NCBI GenBank assembly: GCA_963974345.1 | Contig: CAXBBW010000011.1 | Coordinates: forward strand, 1 to 64,000 | DNA from: RHLJ01 sp963974345 | Lineage (GTDB): Bacteria; Bacteroidota; Rhodothermia; Balneolales; Balneolaceae | Direction: 5' to 3' | Length of the DNA: 64,000 nucleotides | Shown: in pieces, positions 1-8,933 of the stretch | Numbering within the stretch: position 1 is the first letter of the stretch | Layout of the letters: the number at the start of each line of letters is the position of its first letter | The notes under the pieces: model-generated | What the model was told of the DNA's origin: nothing | Databases searched by the model: none | The model's input: only the letters and a program-made list of their open reading frames with translations | Made by a program: the position numbers and the translations under genes

Positions 1-16
1 TTCGCAGAGATGACTT

Positions 17-125
17 ATAAATAGTAAAGAAAGTTAGGCAGGATTAGACAATCAGTTTACCACAAAACTAGTCATTCCCATGAAGATGGGAATCTAGAGC
101 GTGAACAAATTTCTTTACTATTTAT
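17..125. repeat. MITE-like element with 16-bp inverted ends
   Basis: Bases 17-32 (ATAAATAGTAAAGAAA) are the exact reverse complement of bases 110-125. The two arms enclose about 77 bp with no gene. A perfect 8-bp hairpin at 74-93 sits between them. Perfect terminal inverted repeats around a short non-coding core are typical of miniature transposable or REP-type elements. No transposase or clear target duplication is visible, so the mobile-element reading is inference. Confidence 0.55.
74..93. repeat. ATTCCC-N8-GGGAAT hairpin
   Basis: ATTCCCAT, a GAAG loop and ATGGGAAT form a perfect 8-bp stem. The ATTCCC-N8-GGGAAT shape, followed by CTAGAG, resembles dispersed intergenic repeats such as neisserial dRS3. 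There is no T-tract, so it is not a convincing terminator. It lies inside the inverted-repeat element at 17-125. Confidence 0.45.
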
Positions 126-334
126 TAACAAGCATAAAGTGAATGTATAATCCATTTTGAATTCTATATTATTACGCATATCCTGTTAAAAATCATGCAT
201 AAAATGAACTAAACGTACAGATCAAGCTTGGATCACATGAACACAATGCTTGTTATGCCAAACCGTTCAAAAATTCAAAAACGAAACCTTCCTCCTACTT
301 TCTAGTACAGTCTTTAAGTTAAAAAGGAGGCATT
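126..334. other. intergenic DNA with a 10-bp inverted repeat
   Basis: No gene is visible here. TAACAAGCAT at 126-135 is inverted at 246-255 (ATGCTTGTTA). The second arm is followed by GCCAAACCGTT, which recalls the right arms of the attC-like sites near 24.4 and 26.6 kb, but no complementary core was found at the other end. The stretch ends in the strong ribosome binding site of the next gene. Confidence 0.4.
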
Positions 335-607
335 ATGGGATTTGTTACTCAAGCAGGTAAAACACTTAAGTATAATAACGGTCAACTTAGAAAGAAGACC
401 TTCTTTAAAGAAATAGGTAAAACAAAAGCTGTTCGGTCTTATTCGAAATTAGATTTATTAACTCTACAACGAAAAAGTAGAATAATCTATCAAAGAAAGT
501 ACAGAAGAACACTTCTTACAAGATCACTTATTATCCCATTTGTACTTATTAGCTTTTTTCTACTGCTATGGATGATTTATTCGAATTTTAATATTCGAAT
601 GCATTAA
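335..607 (+). CDS. small single-pass membrane protein, unknown
   Basis: A 90-residue protein that I do not recognise. It is strongly basic over the first ~65 residues (many Lys and Arg) and ends in one hydrophobic helix at about residues 66-84, followed by a short tail. This predicts a small inner-membrane protein with a basic cytoplasmic N-terminus. The start is well supported: AAAAAGGAGG at 321-330 is a near-perfect Shine-Dalgarno sequence four bases before the ATG. It stands alone and converges on the M42 peptidase gene, with palindromic DNA between them. Function unknown. Confidence 0.6.
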   Translation: MGFVTQAGKTLKYNNGQLRKKTFFKEIGKTKAVRSYSKLDLLTLQRKSRIIYQRKYRRTLLTRSLIIPFVLISFFLLLWMIYSNFNIRMH

Positions 608-688
608 GCATCTCATTTAAACACACAGTTAATATAGCTCTCACCAATACTTACTTTACTGGTAAAAATCTATCATTATGTTTTAAGG

Positions 689-745
689 TTTAGATACGTA
701 TCTAAATTTAAAAACATACCTATCTTATTTACATCCGATAGGTAT
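689..745. terminator. palindromes between convergent genes
   Basis: Bases 689-706 form a perfect 18-bp palindrome, TTTAGATACGTATCTAAA. A 9-bp inverted repeat follows, ATACCTATC at 716-724 against GATAGGTAT at 737-745. The two share the string GTATCTAAA (698-706 and 742-750). They lie between convergent genes, so a terminator role is plausible, although the T-tracts are weak. The uninterrupted palindrome could also be an operator or the scar of a small repeat. Confidence 0.4.
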
Positions 746-812
746 CTAAATCTGGACTCTCTTTATCTCTTCAGAAATTTTTAGGAGAATTGCTTTAACT
801 AAGCTTCGAATT

Positions 813-1895
813 TCAATCTCCAAATACCGTAAACGTCTGATCTGGTCGCAAAGCTAAAACGGTTTCAACCATAATTTTGATCAGTTTTTCTACGTCTTTC
901 ATGGAGCAAACTTCTACTGGAGAATGCATATAACGCAACGGAAGTGAGATTAACGCACTAGGAATTCCAGTCTGCTGATAAAAAATCGAATCCGTATCCG
1001 TTCCTGTTCTTACACTAGTAGCTTCGTGTTGCACTTCAATTTTTGCTTTGGCACAAACTTCTTCAAGAAAATCTACCACTTTAGGGTGATTTGCTCCACC
1101 GTGCTGAATAGTTGGTCCTTCTCCTAATAACACCGTCCCATTTTCTTTTTGATCAATTCCTGGAGTATCTGTAGCGTGAGTTACATCGGTTACCAAAGCA
1201 ACGTCAGGCATAAAACGATAACTCATCATTCGGGCTCCAAATCCTCCTACTTCTTCCTGAATCGAGTTTAGTGCAATGACATTCACCTTTAGGTCTTTCT
1301 TGCGCTTAGCAATCTCTTTAAGTGCCTCAGCGATGATATAACCTCCAATTCGGTTATCTAAAGCTCTACCAGTAAGAATATCATCATTTAAAAATTCAGA
1401 ATCTGAGGCATAGGTGATTGGATCTCCGATTTGCACTAACTCTAAGGCTTCTTCTTTGGTGTTTACTCCAACATCAACGTATATATCTTTCCATGCTGGC
1501 TCTTTGCCTCCACCATTCTTGGTAGTTTGCAAATGAATGGCTGTGTTTCCAGTCACACCAACAACTCTTCCTTTTTTGTTATGAATGTAGACTTTCTTAG
1601 CGCGAGCAATGGTTGAATCACTGCCTCCTAACTTATTCACATATACAAATCCTTGATCGGTAATATGTTGAACTACCATTCCGATTTCATCACAATGTGC
1701 TTCTAATAAAATAGTAGCTACATCTCCGCTGGTATTAATTTTAGCAGCACATGAACCATAAGCATCCGTTACGACCTCGTCAGCAAAGGAATCAACATAG
1801 GTTTTCCAAACCTGAACACCTGCTTTTTCATAGCCCGTAGGACTTGGAGTAGTTAATAGTTCTTCTAAAAAATTTGCTGATTTTTTGCTGCTCAT
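813..1895 (-). CDS. M42 family metallopeptidase
   Basis: A zinc/cobalt aminopeptidase of the M42 family (glutamyl aminopeptidase, TET-like), which trims N-terminal residues from cytoplasmic peptides. The usual metal and catalytic motifs appear in order: AHCDEIG (His and Asp ligands), GRALDNRIGG, NSIQEEVGG (catalytic Glu pair), VTDVTHA (Asp ligand) and LRYMHSPVE (His ligand). About 360 residues is normal for the family. I place the start at the ATG at 1895, not the TTG nine bases upstream, because AGGA lies 9 bases before the ATG but directly abuts the TTG. It is transcribed divergently from the thioesterase gene. Probably cytoplasmic, as no signal peptide is seen. Confidence 0.9.
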   Translation of the reverse strand: MSSKKSANFLEELLTTPSPTGYEKAGVQVWKTYVDSFADEVVTDAYGSCAAKINTSGDVATILLEAHCDEIGMVVQHITDQGFVYVNKLGGSDSTIARAKKVYIHNKKGRVVGVTGNTAIHLQTTKNGGGKEPAWKDIYVDVGVNTKEEALELVQIGDPITYASDSEFLNDDILTGRALDNRIGGYIIAEALKEIAKRKKDLKVNVIALNSIQEEVGGFGARMMSYRFMPDVALVTDVTHATDTPGIDQKENGTVLLGEGPTIQHGGANHPKVVDFLEEVCAKAKIEVQHEATSVRTGTDTDSIFYQQTGIPSALISLPLRYMHSPVEVCSMKDVEKLIKIMVETVLALRPDQTFTVFGD

Positions 1896-2048
1896 ATAGT
1901 TCAATCCTGTGATTTAAAATTCAGTTGGAATATAGGGAAAAGACGGTACACGAGCGATGAAAGAATCATTTGTCTTTGGTCGTTTGTACTTGATCATTTT
2001 AAACTTTGATTTTGCCGTTTTGCTTCGCATTTTTAAAACAAAAAAATT

Positions 2049-2489
2049 ATGTTCCGACCTTCTTACGATCCCAACTTGTTTTATCACTGGCATAAAGTTG
2101 AAACTCGTTTTCGAGATTTAGATCCTCTAAACCACACTAATAACGCCGTTTTTAATACTTATTTTGAGGAAGCTCGAATACATTTTACTCGAACTATTCC
2201 AGAGCTAATCAATTCTTTTAAAGATGGTTACGCTTTTATATTAGTGAAATCTACGATCGAGTATCTAAAACCAATTCAATATCCATCAGGGTTGCTAATT
2301 GGAACAAGCATCAAAGAAGTTGGGAATACTAGTGTAGAAGTAGTTCAAGGAATCTTCCATTCTAAAACAGAGGAACTTCATAGCTTAGCTCAAACAAAAG
2401 GAGTTTGGTTCGATAGTAAAAAAGGTCGACCAACTAGAGTTCCTGAAGTAGCAAACCTTGATAAAATGATTCTTAAATTTGAGGATTAA
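2049..2489 (+). CDS. acyl-CoA thioesterase, 4HBT hot-dog fold
   Basis: A 146-residue single hot-dog-domain protein. FRDLDPLNHTNNAVFNTYFE near residues 21-40 is the 4HBT/YbgC-type signature, with an Asp and His-Asn-Asn pattern, followed by the EEAR helix. Such enzymes hydrolyse acyl-CoA thioesters in the cytoplasm. The substrate cannot be told from sequence alone. Its stop overlaps the ATG of the following HD-domain gene by one base (TAATG), so the two are very likely co-transcribed and translationally coupled. Confidence 0.8.
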   Translation: MFRPSYDPNLFYHWHKVETRFRDLDPLNHTNNAVFNTYFEEARIHFTRTIPELINSFKDGYAFILVKSTIEYLKPIQYPSGLLIGTSIKEVGNTSVEVVQGIFHSKTEELHSLAQTKGVWFDSKKGRPTRVPEVANLDKMILKFED

Positions 2490-3739
2490 TGGATAAAAGT
2501 ACACGCTATAAAATCTTCAATGATCCTATTCATGGTTTTATCACGGTTCCGAAAGGTATTATTTTACGGTTAATTGATCATCCTTACGTTCAAAGGCTTC
2601 GGAGAATTCGCCAACTTGGGCTTGGTTATTTAGTATTTCCGGCAGCAGAACACTCTCGGTTTTCACATGCTATTGGCGCATTAGAACTTGGACAAAGAGT
2701 GCTAAATAATCTACGTGAAAAAGACACCACCATTAGTGCTAAGGAATTTGAAGGCACGTTAATTGCATTATTACTTCATGATGTTGGGCATGGTCCTCTC
2801 TCCCATACCCTCGAACATTCGCTTATCAAAAACTTTAATCATGAAATGATGAGTCTTTCTATAATGAAAGAGCTCAACAAGCAATTTGATGGTGCTCTGG
2901 ATACAGCGATTGAGATTTTTACGGATCAGTACCCAAAGAAATTCTTACATCAATTAGTTTCTTCTCAACTTGATTTAGATCGTCTAGATTATCTAAGAAG
3001 AGATAGTTTTTTTACTGGTGTTTCTGAAGGAACAGTGGGGATTAATCGGATTCTGAAAACAATGCGTGTTTTTAATGGAAATATCGTAATTGAAAAAAAG
3101 GGAATTTATGCGATAGAGAATTACATTATCGCTCGTCGACTCATGTATATGCAAGTTTATTTACATAAAACTGTCCTCAGCGCGGATGCATTAATTCGTA
3201 GAATTTTCGACCGAGTGACCGATTTAATTGAATCAGGAATAGAGTTAGAGTTTGTCTCAGAAAACCTCGAATACTTTTTAAAGGAACAGCCCTCTGCAAA
3301 GCAACGAATCACAAAAAAGACCATCGATCTTTATGCCTCTATGGATGATTACGATGTATATCAAAACATCAAAAAGTGGCAACACAATGGTGATCCTATT
3401 TTAGCAGATTTAAGCTTTCGATTCCTTAACCGATCTCTATTCAGAACTACTTTCTTAGATAAAGCTCCAGATGAAAAATTAAAAAATTCCCTCACCAAAA
3501 AAACGATTAAAGAGCTTAAAAAGAAGGGCATTGATGCAGATGAAAAGAGCGCTGAATACTATTTAAGTTTCGAACGAAATTTAACAGAGGCATATAAGTA
3601 CAAAAATGAAAGTATCTGGATTCTTGAAGATGAAGAAGCAATTGAGTTTTCGAAAGCTGCTGATACGAAAAATATTATTGCGCTAGCAGAGCCTGTTGTA
3701 CGCTATTTTTGCGTCCATTTAAAGGAAATTACGCCTTAA
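2489..3739 (+). CDS. HD-domain phosphohydrolase
   Basis: A 416-residue HD-superfamily hydrolase of the dGTPase-like type. The metal-binding motifs are visible: HSRFSHAIGALELG near residues 55-68, LLHDVGHGPLSHTLEH near 94-109 (the HD pair and following His) and SSQLDLDRLDYLRRDS near 158-173 (distal Asp). The NDPIHGFI start is typical of this family. Members hydrolyse dNTPs or other nucleoside phosphates; the exact substrate is not evident. It is coupled to the upstream thioesterase. Its 3' end overlaps the convergent histidine kinase gene by 11 bases, leaving no room for a separate terminator. Confidence 0.85.
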   Translation: MDKSTRYKIFNDPIHGFITVPKGIILRLIDHPYVQRLRRIRQLGLGYLVFPAAEHSRFSHAIGALELGQRVLNNLREKDTTISAKEFEGTLIALLLHDVGHGPLSHTLEHSLIKNFNHEMMSLSIMKELNKQFDGALDTAIEIFTDQYPKKFLHQLVSSQLDLDRLDYLRRDSFFTGVSEGTVGINRILKTMRVFNGNIVIEKKGIYAIENYIIARRLMYMQVYLHKTVLSADALIRRIFDRVTDLIESGIELEFVSENLEYFLKEQPSAKQRITKKTIDLYASMDDYDVYQNIKKWQHNGDPILADLSFRFLNRSLFRTTFLDKAPDEKLKNSLTKKTIKELKKKGIDADEKSAEYYLSFERNLTEAYKYKNESIWILEDEEAIEFSKAADTKNIIALAEPVVRYFCVHLKEITP

Positions 3740-6047
3740 TTTTCCCAGAGTTATTTAGGTTCTTTACAACCTTAGTTATTACTAAATAGTCGTAGTCTGA
3801 AGCAGCCTCTATCAAAGCCAACATATTTGGATCTAAAAGTTCATCTTTAAAATCAGGTGACTCTACCAGTTTTGAAATCGTATTTAAGTCCTGCATTTTT
3901 AGTGCAGATTTAATCAGTTCACTTTTTTCATCTGCTAGATTTTCGATAAAGCTAGCTATACTTTCTGGGGTAGTAATTTCTTCTGATTTTTTGTCTGAAT
4001 CTTGTGGCTCAGAACTTTCAGTCAGCTTGTGTATACTTAAAAGAATTTCATCAGTTTTAAATGGTTTTAAAATGTATTCTGAAAAACCTTGATCCATTAG
4101 TTCATTTCTATCCCCTTTAAATCCTCCAGCAGTAACAGCTATAATTGGCATATCTGCAAACCTTCCACCTGAAGCTCTAATTGTTAACATAGCTTCTAAA
4201 CCATCCATAACAGGCATATCTATATCCATTAAAATAATATCAGGTTCAAAAGAATCGAGAAAGTTGATCGCTTCCTGTCCATTTTCTGCTTCTTTGAACT
4301 CAAACCCATTTTCTTTTAAAATTAACCTGGTAATGGTTCTATTTGGTTTTAAATCATCAACTATTAGAACTTTGACTTTTCCTTTTTTAGTAATTGATAT
4401 CGTAGTGTCTGATAAACTAGCTTTTAATTTCCTTTGCTCTTTTTGGTCAGATATTTGTACAGGTGTCAATACTTTAACAATGGTACCCTTACCTAGCTTA
4501 CTTTTTAAATCAATGGAACCTCCAAGAAATTCTACGAGTCTTTTGCAAAGTGTAAGCCCGAGCCCTGTTCCATCATTTTTCAAACTATCTAATTGCCAAA
4601 AGGGCTGATAGATATTCTTCATGGTTTCTTCGGAAATTCCAATTCCTGTATCTTTTACTTCAATAAATAAATAATCTTTACCCTTGTCATTTTTAATTGA
4701 GTAAGAGAAACCAATAGCTCCTTTCGGAGTAAACTTAATCGCATTAGAGAGTAGATTTTTTATTATTGAGGTTACTTTATCTAAATCAATTTCAATAATC
4801 TCTGGTGCATCTAAATTAGGTATATATTCGAACTTAAGACCTTTTTCCTTTGCCTTATGAGAATATTGAAGTACTAAATCCTTAATAAAAGGCTGAAGTG
4901 CTACAAGTTCGGTATCTAATCGAGACCGTTCAGAATCTAACGTTGAGAGTTCAAGAATGTCGGTTACCATACCTAATAATTGTTCTCCTGCACCTGAAAT
5001 AGTTTGTATGTGCTCTTTTTCTATTTCTTTTAGGGATTTAGATTGAGCTAAAATTTGAGTGTACCCTAGAATTGCATTAAGTGGAGTTCTAAATTCATGA
5101 GACATACTAGCAATAAAGCCTGTTTTTGTTTTACTGGTTTCTTCTGCTATCTCCTTCGCTCTTTTTAGATGTGATTCTGTTTCTTTCGATGCTGTTATAT
5201 CCCTAGTAACAGCTTGAAATCCAACAACCGAATCTTTTTGTTTTATAAATGTAACTGATTGGCCTAACCATTTTAATTCATCTGATTTCGTATTTACTCG
5301 AAATTCTAGATAGGTACTTGGCTTATTTTCTTTAACTTGGTTTTGGTAAAAACTCATTACATACTTGAAGTCTTCTTTAACCACTAAGTCTCTAAAGTTC
5401 ATTGATAGAAATTCTAGTTCGGTATATCCAAGAATTTCCTTTACAATTGAGTTTACGAAGTTGAAGTTGCCGTTCAAATCTATTTTAAAGATAATATCGT
5501 TTGCAGATTCTACTAACTGCTCATATTCATTTCTTGTATCCGTAAGTCTATCTTCAACTAATTTTCTTTCTGAAAAATCAGTGGCTTCTGTTAGTATATA
5601 CGCTAGCTTTGATTTCTCAACAGATAAAATCCTTTTCTGGATTTGAAACCATTCACTAGTTTGTCCTTTTTGAAATGAAGAATTGTAAACAATAGTGGAT
5701 GATTTACCCGAAGCCAAATCATCATTGTATTTGGTGAAAGATTCAATAATATCTGGAAGAATAGACAATTCATCTAATTTCTTGCCCATCATTTTTTTGG
5801 ATTGAATCCCAACTAAGCTCTCAAAACGTCTATTGGCAAGTACTATTTTCGACTCAAAATCAAAGAAAACTATATATTGATCTTGTTCCTGAATTAATGA
5901 ATTAAGTAGGAAGGTATTTAATTTCTTATTCGCTCTTCTATAGAAAAAGAAATACGAAAGCAAAAAAGTGACTACAATAACAATACCAAGTATTGTTACA
6001 TCTTGTACACTTAGGTCTACGAATGATATTATTTTTGTTGAGTCCAA
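3729..6047 (-). CDS. hybrid sensor histidine kinase/response regulator
   Basis: A 772-residue membrane-anchored hybrid kinase. One transmembrane helix lies near residues 15-36, then two PAS domains (about 50-160 and 170-290). The HisKA box SMSHEFRTPLN has the phospho-accepting His at about 317. The HATPase_c domain shows NLLSNAIKF, DTGIG and GTGLGL. A receiver domain has LIVDD, LMDIDMPVMDG (Asp about 608), TA and the KPF lysine. The last ~100 residues are acidic or helical and may act as an output or phosphotransfer segment, but no clear Hpt His motif is seen. The start is TTG with no obvious Shine-Dalgarno; no ATG lies just upstream in frame. No partner regulator is adjacent, so the signal and target are unknown. 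Confidence 0.9.
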   Translation of the reverse strand: MDSTKIISFVDLSVQDVTILGIVIVVTFLLSYFFFYRRANKKLNTFLLNSLIQEQDQYIVFFDFESKIVLANRRFESLVGIQSKKMMGKKLDELSILPDIIESFTKYNDDLASGKSSTIVYNSSFQKGQTSEWFQIQKRILSVEKSKLAYILTEATDFSERKLVEDRLTDTRNEYEQLVESANDIIFKIDLNGNFNFVNSIVKEILGYTELEFLSMNFRDLVVKEDFKYVMSFYQNQVKENKPSTYLEFRVNTKSDELKWLGQSVTFIKQKDSVVGFQAVTRDITASKETESHLKRAKEIAEETSKTKTGFIASMSHEFRTPLNAILGYTQILAQSKSLKEIEKEHIQTISGAGEQLLGMVTDILELSTLDSERSRLDTELVALQPFIKDLVLQYSHKAKEKGLKFEYIPNLDAPEIIEIDLDKVTSIIKNLLSNAIKFTPKGAIGFSYSIKNDKGKDYLFIEVKDTGIGISEETMKNIYQPFWQLDSLKNDGTGLGLTLCKRLVEFLGGSIDLKSKLGKGTIVKVLTPVQISDQKEQRKLKASLSDTTISITKKGKVKVLIVDDLKPNRTITRLILKENGFEFKEAENGQEAINFLDSFEPDIILMDIDMPVMDGLEAMLTIRASGGRFADMPIIAVTAGGFKGDRNELMDQGFSEYILKPFKTDEILLSIHKLTESSEPQDSDKKSEEITTPESIASFIENLADEKSELIKSALKMQDLNTISKLVESPDFKDELLDPNMLALIEAASDYDYLVITKVVKNLNNSGKIKA

Positions 6048-6124
6048 AAAAGAATTTATGATAGCGTAAAAGTATATAACTAAATGATTGAAGCCAATCT
6101 TTCCTAATTAGAAATTTACTTCTT

Positions 6125-6592
6125 TTAGATGCGCAAATATTCTATAAAACTTATTTCGTCAGTTTCTTTTCTTGATACTTCTTTCCATCTAGTGCCGATC
6201 TTATGTCTGTATTCTGGAAAAAAAGTATCACCATCATACTCTTTCTTTATTTCTGTAATAATGAGTTTATCTGCTTTATCTATTGTTTCTTTATAGAGAA
6301 CTCCCCCACCAATAATGAATACCTCTTCTTCAGAAACTTCATTTAAAGCTACTTCTAAGCTAGAATAGTTTTCAACATTGTCATAAACTCTAGTACTAGT
6401 AAGTACTATATTTTTCCTACCTGGCAGTGGTTTTTCTTTTAGTTCTTCAAAAACACCTCTTCCCATCAATATGGTTTTGCCAATGGTAGTGGCTTTAAAG
6501 TGCTTTAAATCTTCTGGATATCTCCATGGTAACGCCCCATCTTTCCCAATTACGAGGTTGGGATCATGTGCCGCAACTAAAGTCAACTTCAT
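6125..6592 (-). CDS. folA: dihydrofolate reductase
   Basis: NADPH-dependent reduction of dihydrofolate to tetrahydrofolate, needed after each thymidylate synthase turnover. The 155-residue protein has the family landmarks: the Met20-loop region VIGKDGALPWRYPEDL near residues 15-30, with the acidic residue of the substrate pocket, TILMGRGVFEEL, LPGRKNIVLTS, and VFIIGGGVLYKE near 91-102. It follows thyA with a four-base ATGA overlap, so the two form a translationally coupled thymidylate-cycle operon. Confidence 0.95.
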   Translation of the reverse strand: MKLTLVAAHDPNLVIGKDGALPWRYPEDLKHFKATTIGKTILMGRGVFEELKEKPLPGRKNIVLTSTRVYDNVENYSSLEVALNEVSEEEVFIIGGGVLYKETIDKADKLIITEIKKEYDGDTFFPEYRHKIGTRWKEVSRKETDEISFIEYLRI

Positions 6593-7437
6593 ACCGCAAC
6601 CTCAAAGCGGATAACAGGATCCGGGTCATAGTTCTCGAGTGTAAAATCTTCGAAAGTTAGATCGTCAACAGGTTTTTTTGCAATCTTAAGTGTAGGCAGA
6701 GCTCGTGGTGTTCTTTTTAATTGCTCTTTTAATCCATCTACGTGATTTTCGTAAATATGAGCATCAATAATAGTATGAGCAAAAATACCAGGTTCTAATC
6801 CTACCTCTTGCGCTATTGCCATAGTAAGTGCAGAATAACAAGCGAGGTTAAAAGGAATTCCCAATGCGATATCACCAGACCTTTGTGTTAAGTGACAATT
6901 AAGTTTTCCATTCTGGACATTAAAAATATACATTAAATGACATGGAGGAAGTGCCATTTCACCAAGTAACCCTGGATGCCATGTACTAACTACTATTCTA
7001 CGGCTATTCGGATTAGTCTTTAGCATATCAATAGCTCGCTGTACCTGATCAAATTCTTTTCTAACCCAAGTTTCTTTCTCAACAACTCCAGCTTGGCCTT
7101 CCATTTTTATAATTTCCTTTTCCATATAAGGAAATCGTCTCCAAAGTACGGGATAAATTGGGCCAACATGCCCATCTTCATCTGCCCAAGCATCCCAAAT
7201 ATGGCAATCATTTTCGTCTCTAAGCCAGCGAATATGGTCTTCACCTCTTAAATACCATAACAACTCAAGTACAACCGATCTAAAGAAAACTTTTTTTGTT
7301 GTCAAAAGTGGGAACCCCTGAGATAAATCCACTTTATAATACTCTGCAAAATTAGATATTGTATCTGTTCCAGTACGGTTTTCTTTTTTTACTCCATTCT
7401 CAAGAACATTTCTTACAAGGTCTAAATAAGCTTTCAT
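6589..7437 (-). CDS. thyA: thymidylate synthase
   Basis: Makes dTMP from dUMP using methylene-tetrahydrofolate as carbon donor and reductant, releasing dihydrofolate for FolA. The 282-residue protein shows the N-terminal NRTGTDT loop, LWYLRG, the nucleophile motif LPPCHLMY (Cys about 166), QRSGDIALGIPFNLA and the C-terminal HIYENHVDGLKEQL and IRFEVAV. No essential motif is missing. It is upstream of folA and overlaps it by four bases. The gap to mgtE behind it is 18 bases, so transcription from mgtE may continue into thyA. Confidence 0.96.
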   Translation of the reverse strand: MKAYLDLVRNVLENGVKKENRTGTDTISNFAEYYKVDLSQGFPLLTTKKVFFRSVVLELLWYLRGEDHIRWLRDENDCHIWDAWADEDGHVGPIYPVLWRRFPYMEKEIIKMEGQAGVVEKETWVRKEFDQVQRAIDMLKTNPNSRRIVVSTWHPGLLGEMALPPCHLMYIFNVQNGKLNCHLTQRSGDIALGIPFNLACYSALTMAIAQEVGLEPGIFAHTIIDAHIYENHVDGLKEQLKRTPRALPTLKIAKKPVDDLTFEDFTLENYDPDPVIRFEVAV

Positions 7438-7455
7438 TAGTAATTATTTTAAGTT

Positions 7456-8838
7456 TTAAAGTAAAATTCCTTTGAGTAGGAAAGCTGAGATTGAAAAATA
7501 AATGATTATCCCAGTAACATCTACTAAAGTTGCTACAAAAGGCGCTGAAGTTACAGCAGGATCTAACTTAAGTTTTGTTAGGATGAATGGAAGCATTGCT
7601 CCACTTAGATTTCCAAAAATTATTACTCCTAATAAACTTAGGCCAATTGAAACGGCTGTAAGAATAAGCCCAGGATTTAGCTCTTCGCCATGAAAGAGCC
7701 CCCAAATTATAGTCATAGCTACCCCAAGAATTCCTATAAAAATCCCAAGCATTATACCTGAAAGTAATTCTCGATTAAATATTTTACGCCAATCAGACGG
7801 TTTTATATCATCGGTAGCCATAGCTCGAATAATCAAAGTAGCTGCTTGACTTCCAGAGTTACCTCCACTTGAAATAATCATAGGTATAAATAGAGATAAC
7901 AATACTGCTCCAGCTATTACCGATTGATATGCACTCATTGCAGTAACAGTAAAAATCTGACCAACAAATAAAAGAATAAGCCATCTAACTCTTTTCTTTA
8001 CCATCTCAAATACAGATGTTTGAGAGTAATAATCATCGAGGGCATCCATACCAGCCATTTTATGCATATCCTCTGTGGTCTCTTCTTCTGCTACATCAAT
8101 AACATCATCAACTGTAACAATACCCACAAGAATACCATCTGAATCTACTACGGGGAGAGCAACTCTATCGTACTTCGCCAACATCTTAACAGCCTCTTCC
8201 TGATCATCAAATGCGCTCAATGCGTTGAAAGACGCATCCATTATACTTTCAATCAAATCATTCGGCTGAGCGACAATAATCTGCGTGATTTTTAAATCGT
8301 CAATTAGATGTTCTTTATCGTCTACTACATAAATAACATTTAAGGTTTCTGCAATTTCGGCGTATTTACGAATGTGCTCCATACTGCGATCTATCGTCCA
8401 GTCTGATTTTACCCGTACATACCTTGGAGTCATCAATCGACCAACACTTTCTTCTGGATATCCTAATAACTTCTTGATCTGTTTTTGATCTTCGGGCTTC
8501 ATAGAGTTCATCACACTTTGAGTGAGATGACCAGGTAATTCTTCCATCAAAGCAACTTGCTCATCGGGCTCTAAGTTGCTCATTACATCAGATAACTGCT
8601 GTCTATTAAAAAGTTCTAGTAGTTCTACCCCTTTTCCTGATGGAAATTCTGCAAAAACATCCGCAGCAATTGATTTTTTTAGCAACCGAAAAACAACAAC
8701 AGCAACACTTCCGTCTAGTTCAACAAGCATCTCAGCTATATCAGCAGGTGGTACGTCTGCGAGAACTTCCTTTAAACCAACCCAGTCTTTAGCCTCGATA
8801 AGTTCTTGGAATTCAGGTTTGATAAGCTGTACTAGCAT
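7456..8838 (-). CDS. mgtE: magnesium transporter MgtE
   Basis: An inner-membrane Mg2+ channel gated by cytoplasmic Mg2+. The domains are complete: N-terminal superhelical MgtE_N repeats (about residues 15-125), two CBS domains (about 130-255), a plug helix, and five transmembrane segments (about 285-460). The pore signature SSGGNSGSQ lies near residues 327-335 and the DPAVTSAPF motif near 423-431. The 460-residue length is normal. It precedes thyA-folA on the same strand by only 18 bases. No M-box-like leader was recognised in the 95 bases upstream. Confidence 0.93.
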   Translation of the reverse strand: MLVQLIKPEFQELIEAKDWVGLKEVLADVPPADIAEMLVELDGSVAVVVFRLLKKSIAADVFAEFPSGKGVELLELFNRQQLSDVMSNLEPDEQVALMEELPGHLTQSVMNSMKPEDQKQIKKLLGYPEESVGRLMTPRYVRVKSDWTIDRSMEHIRKYAEIAETLNVIYVVDDKEHLIDDLKITQIIVAQPNDLIESIMDASFNALSAFDDQEEAVKMLAKYDRVALPVVDSDGILVGIVTVDDVIDVAEEETTEDMHKMAGMDALDDYYSQTSVFEMVKKRVRWLILLFVGQIFTVTAMSAYQSVIAGAVLLSLFIPMIISSGGNSGSQAATLIIRAMATDDIKPSDWRKIFNRELLSGIMLGIFIGILGVAMTIIWGLFHGEELNPGLILTAVSIGLSLLGVIIFGNLSGAMLPFILTKLKLDPAVTSAPFVATLVDVTGIIIYFSISAFLLKGILL

Positions 8839-8933
8839 ATTTTTAGTTTCTAAAAAATGATCTCAATAGAAAGTGATGACGGGCTAAGAATCGGGCTTAA
8901 TCACTCAAAAAACAAGTGCAGCCTTTTATAAGT

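Noticed and set aside
74..93. Hairpin at 74-93 as a transcription terminator
   Set aside because: There is no T-tract and no gene ends immediately before it. It is better explained as part of a repeat.
126..334. A further attC-like site upstream of the first gene
   Set aside because: GCCAAACCGTT and a 10-bp inverted repeat are suggestive, but no complementary cassette end or integrase was found nearby.
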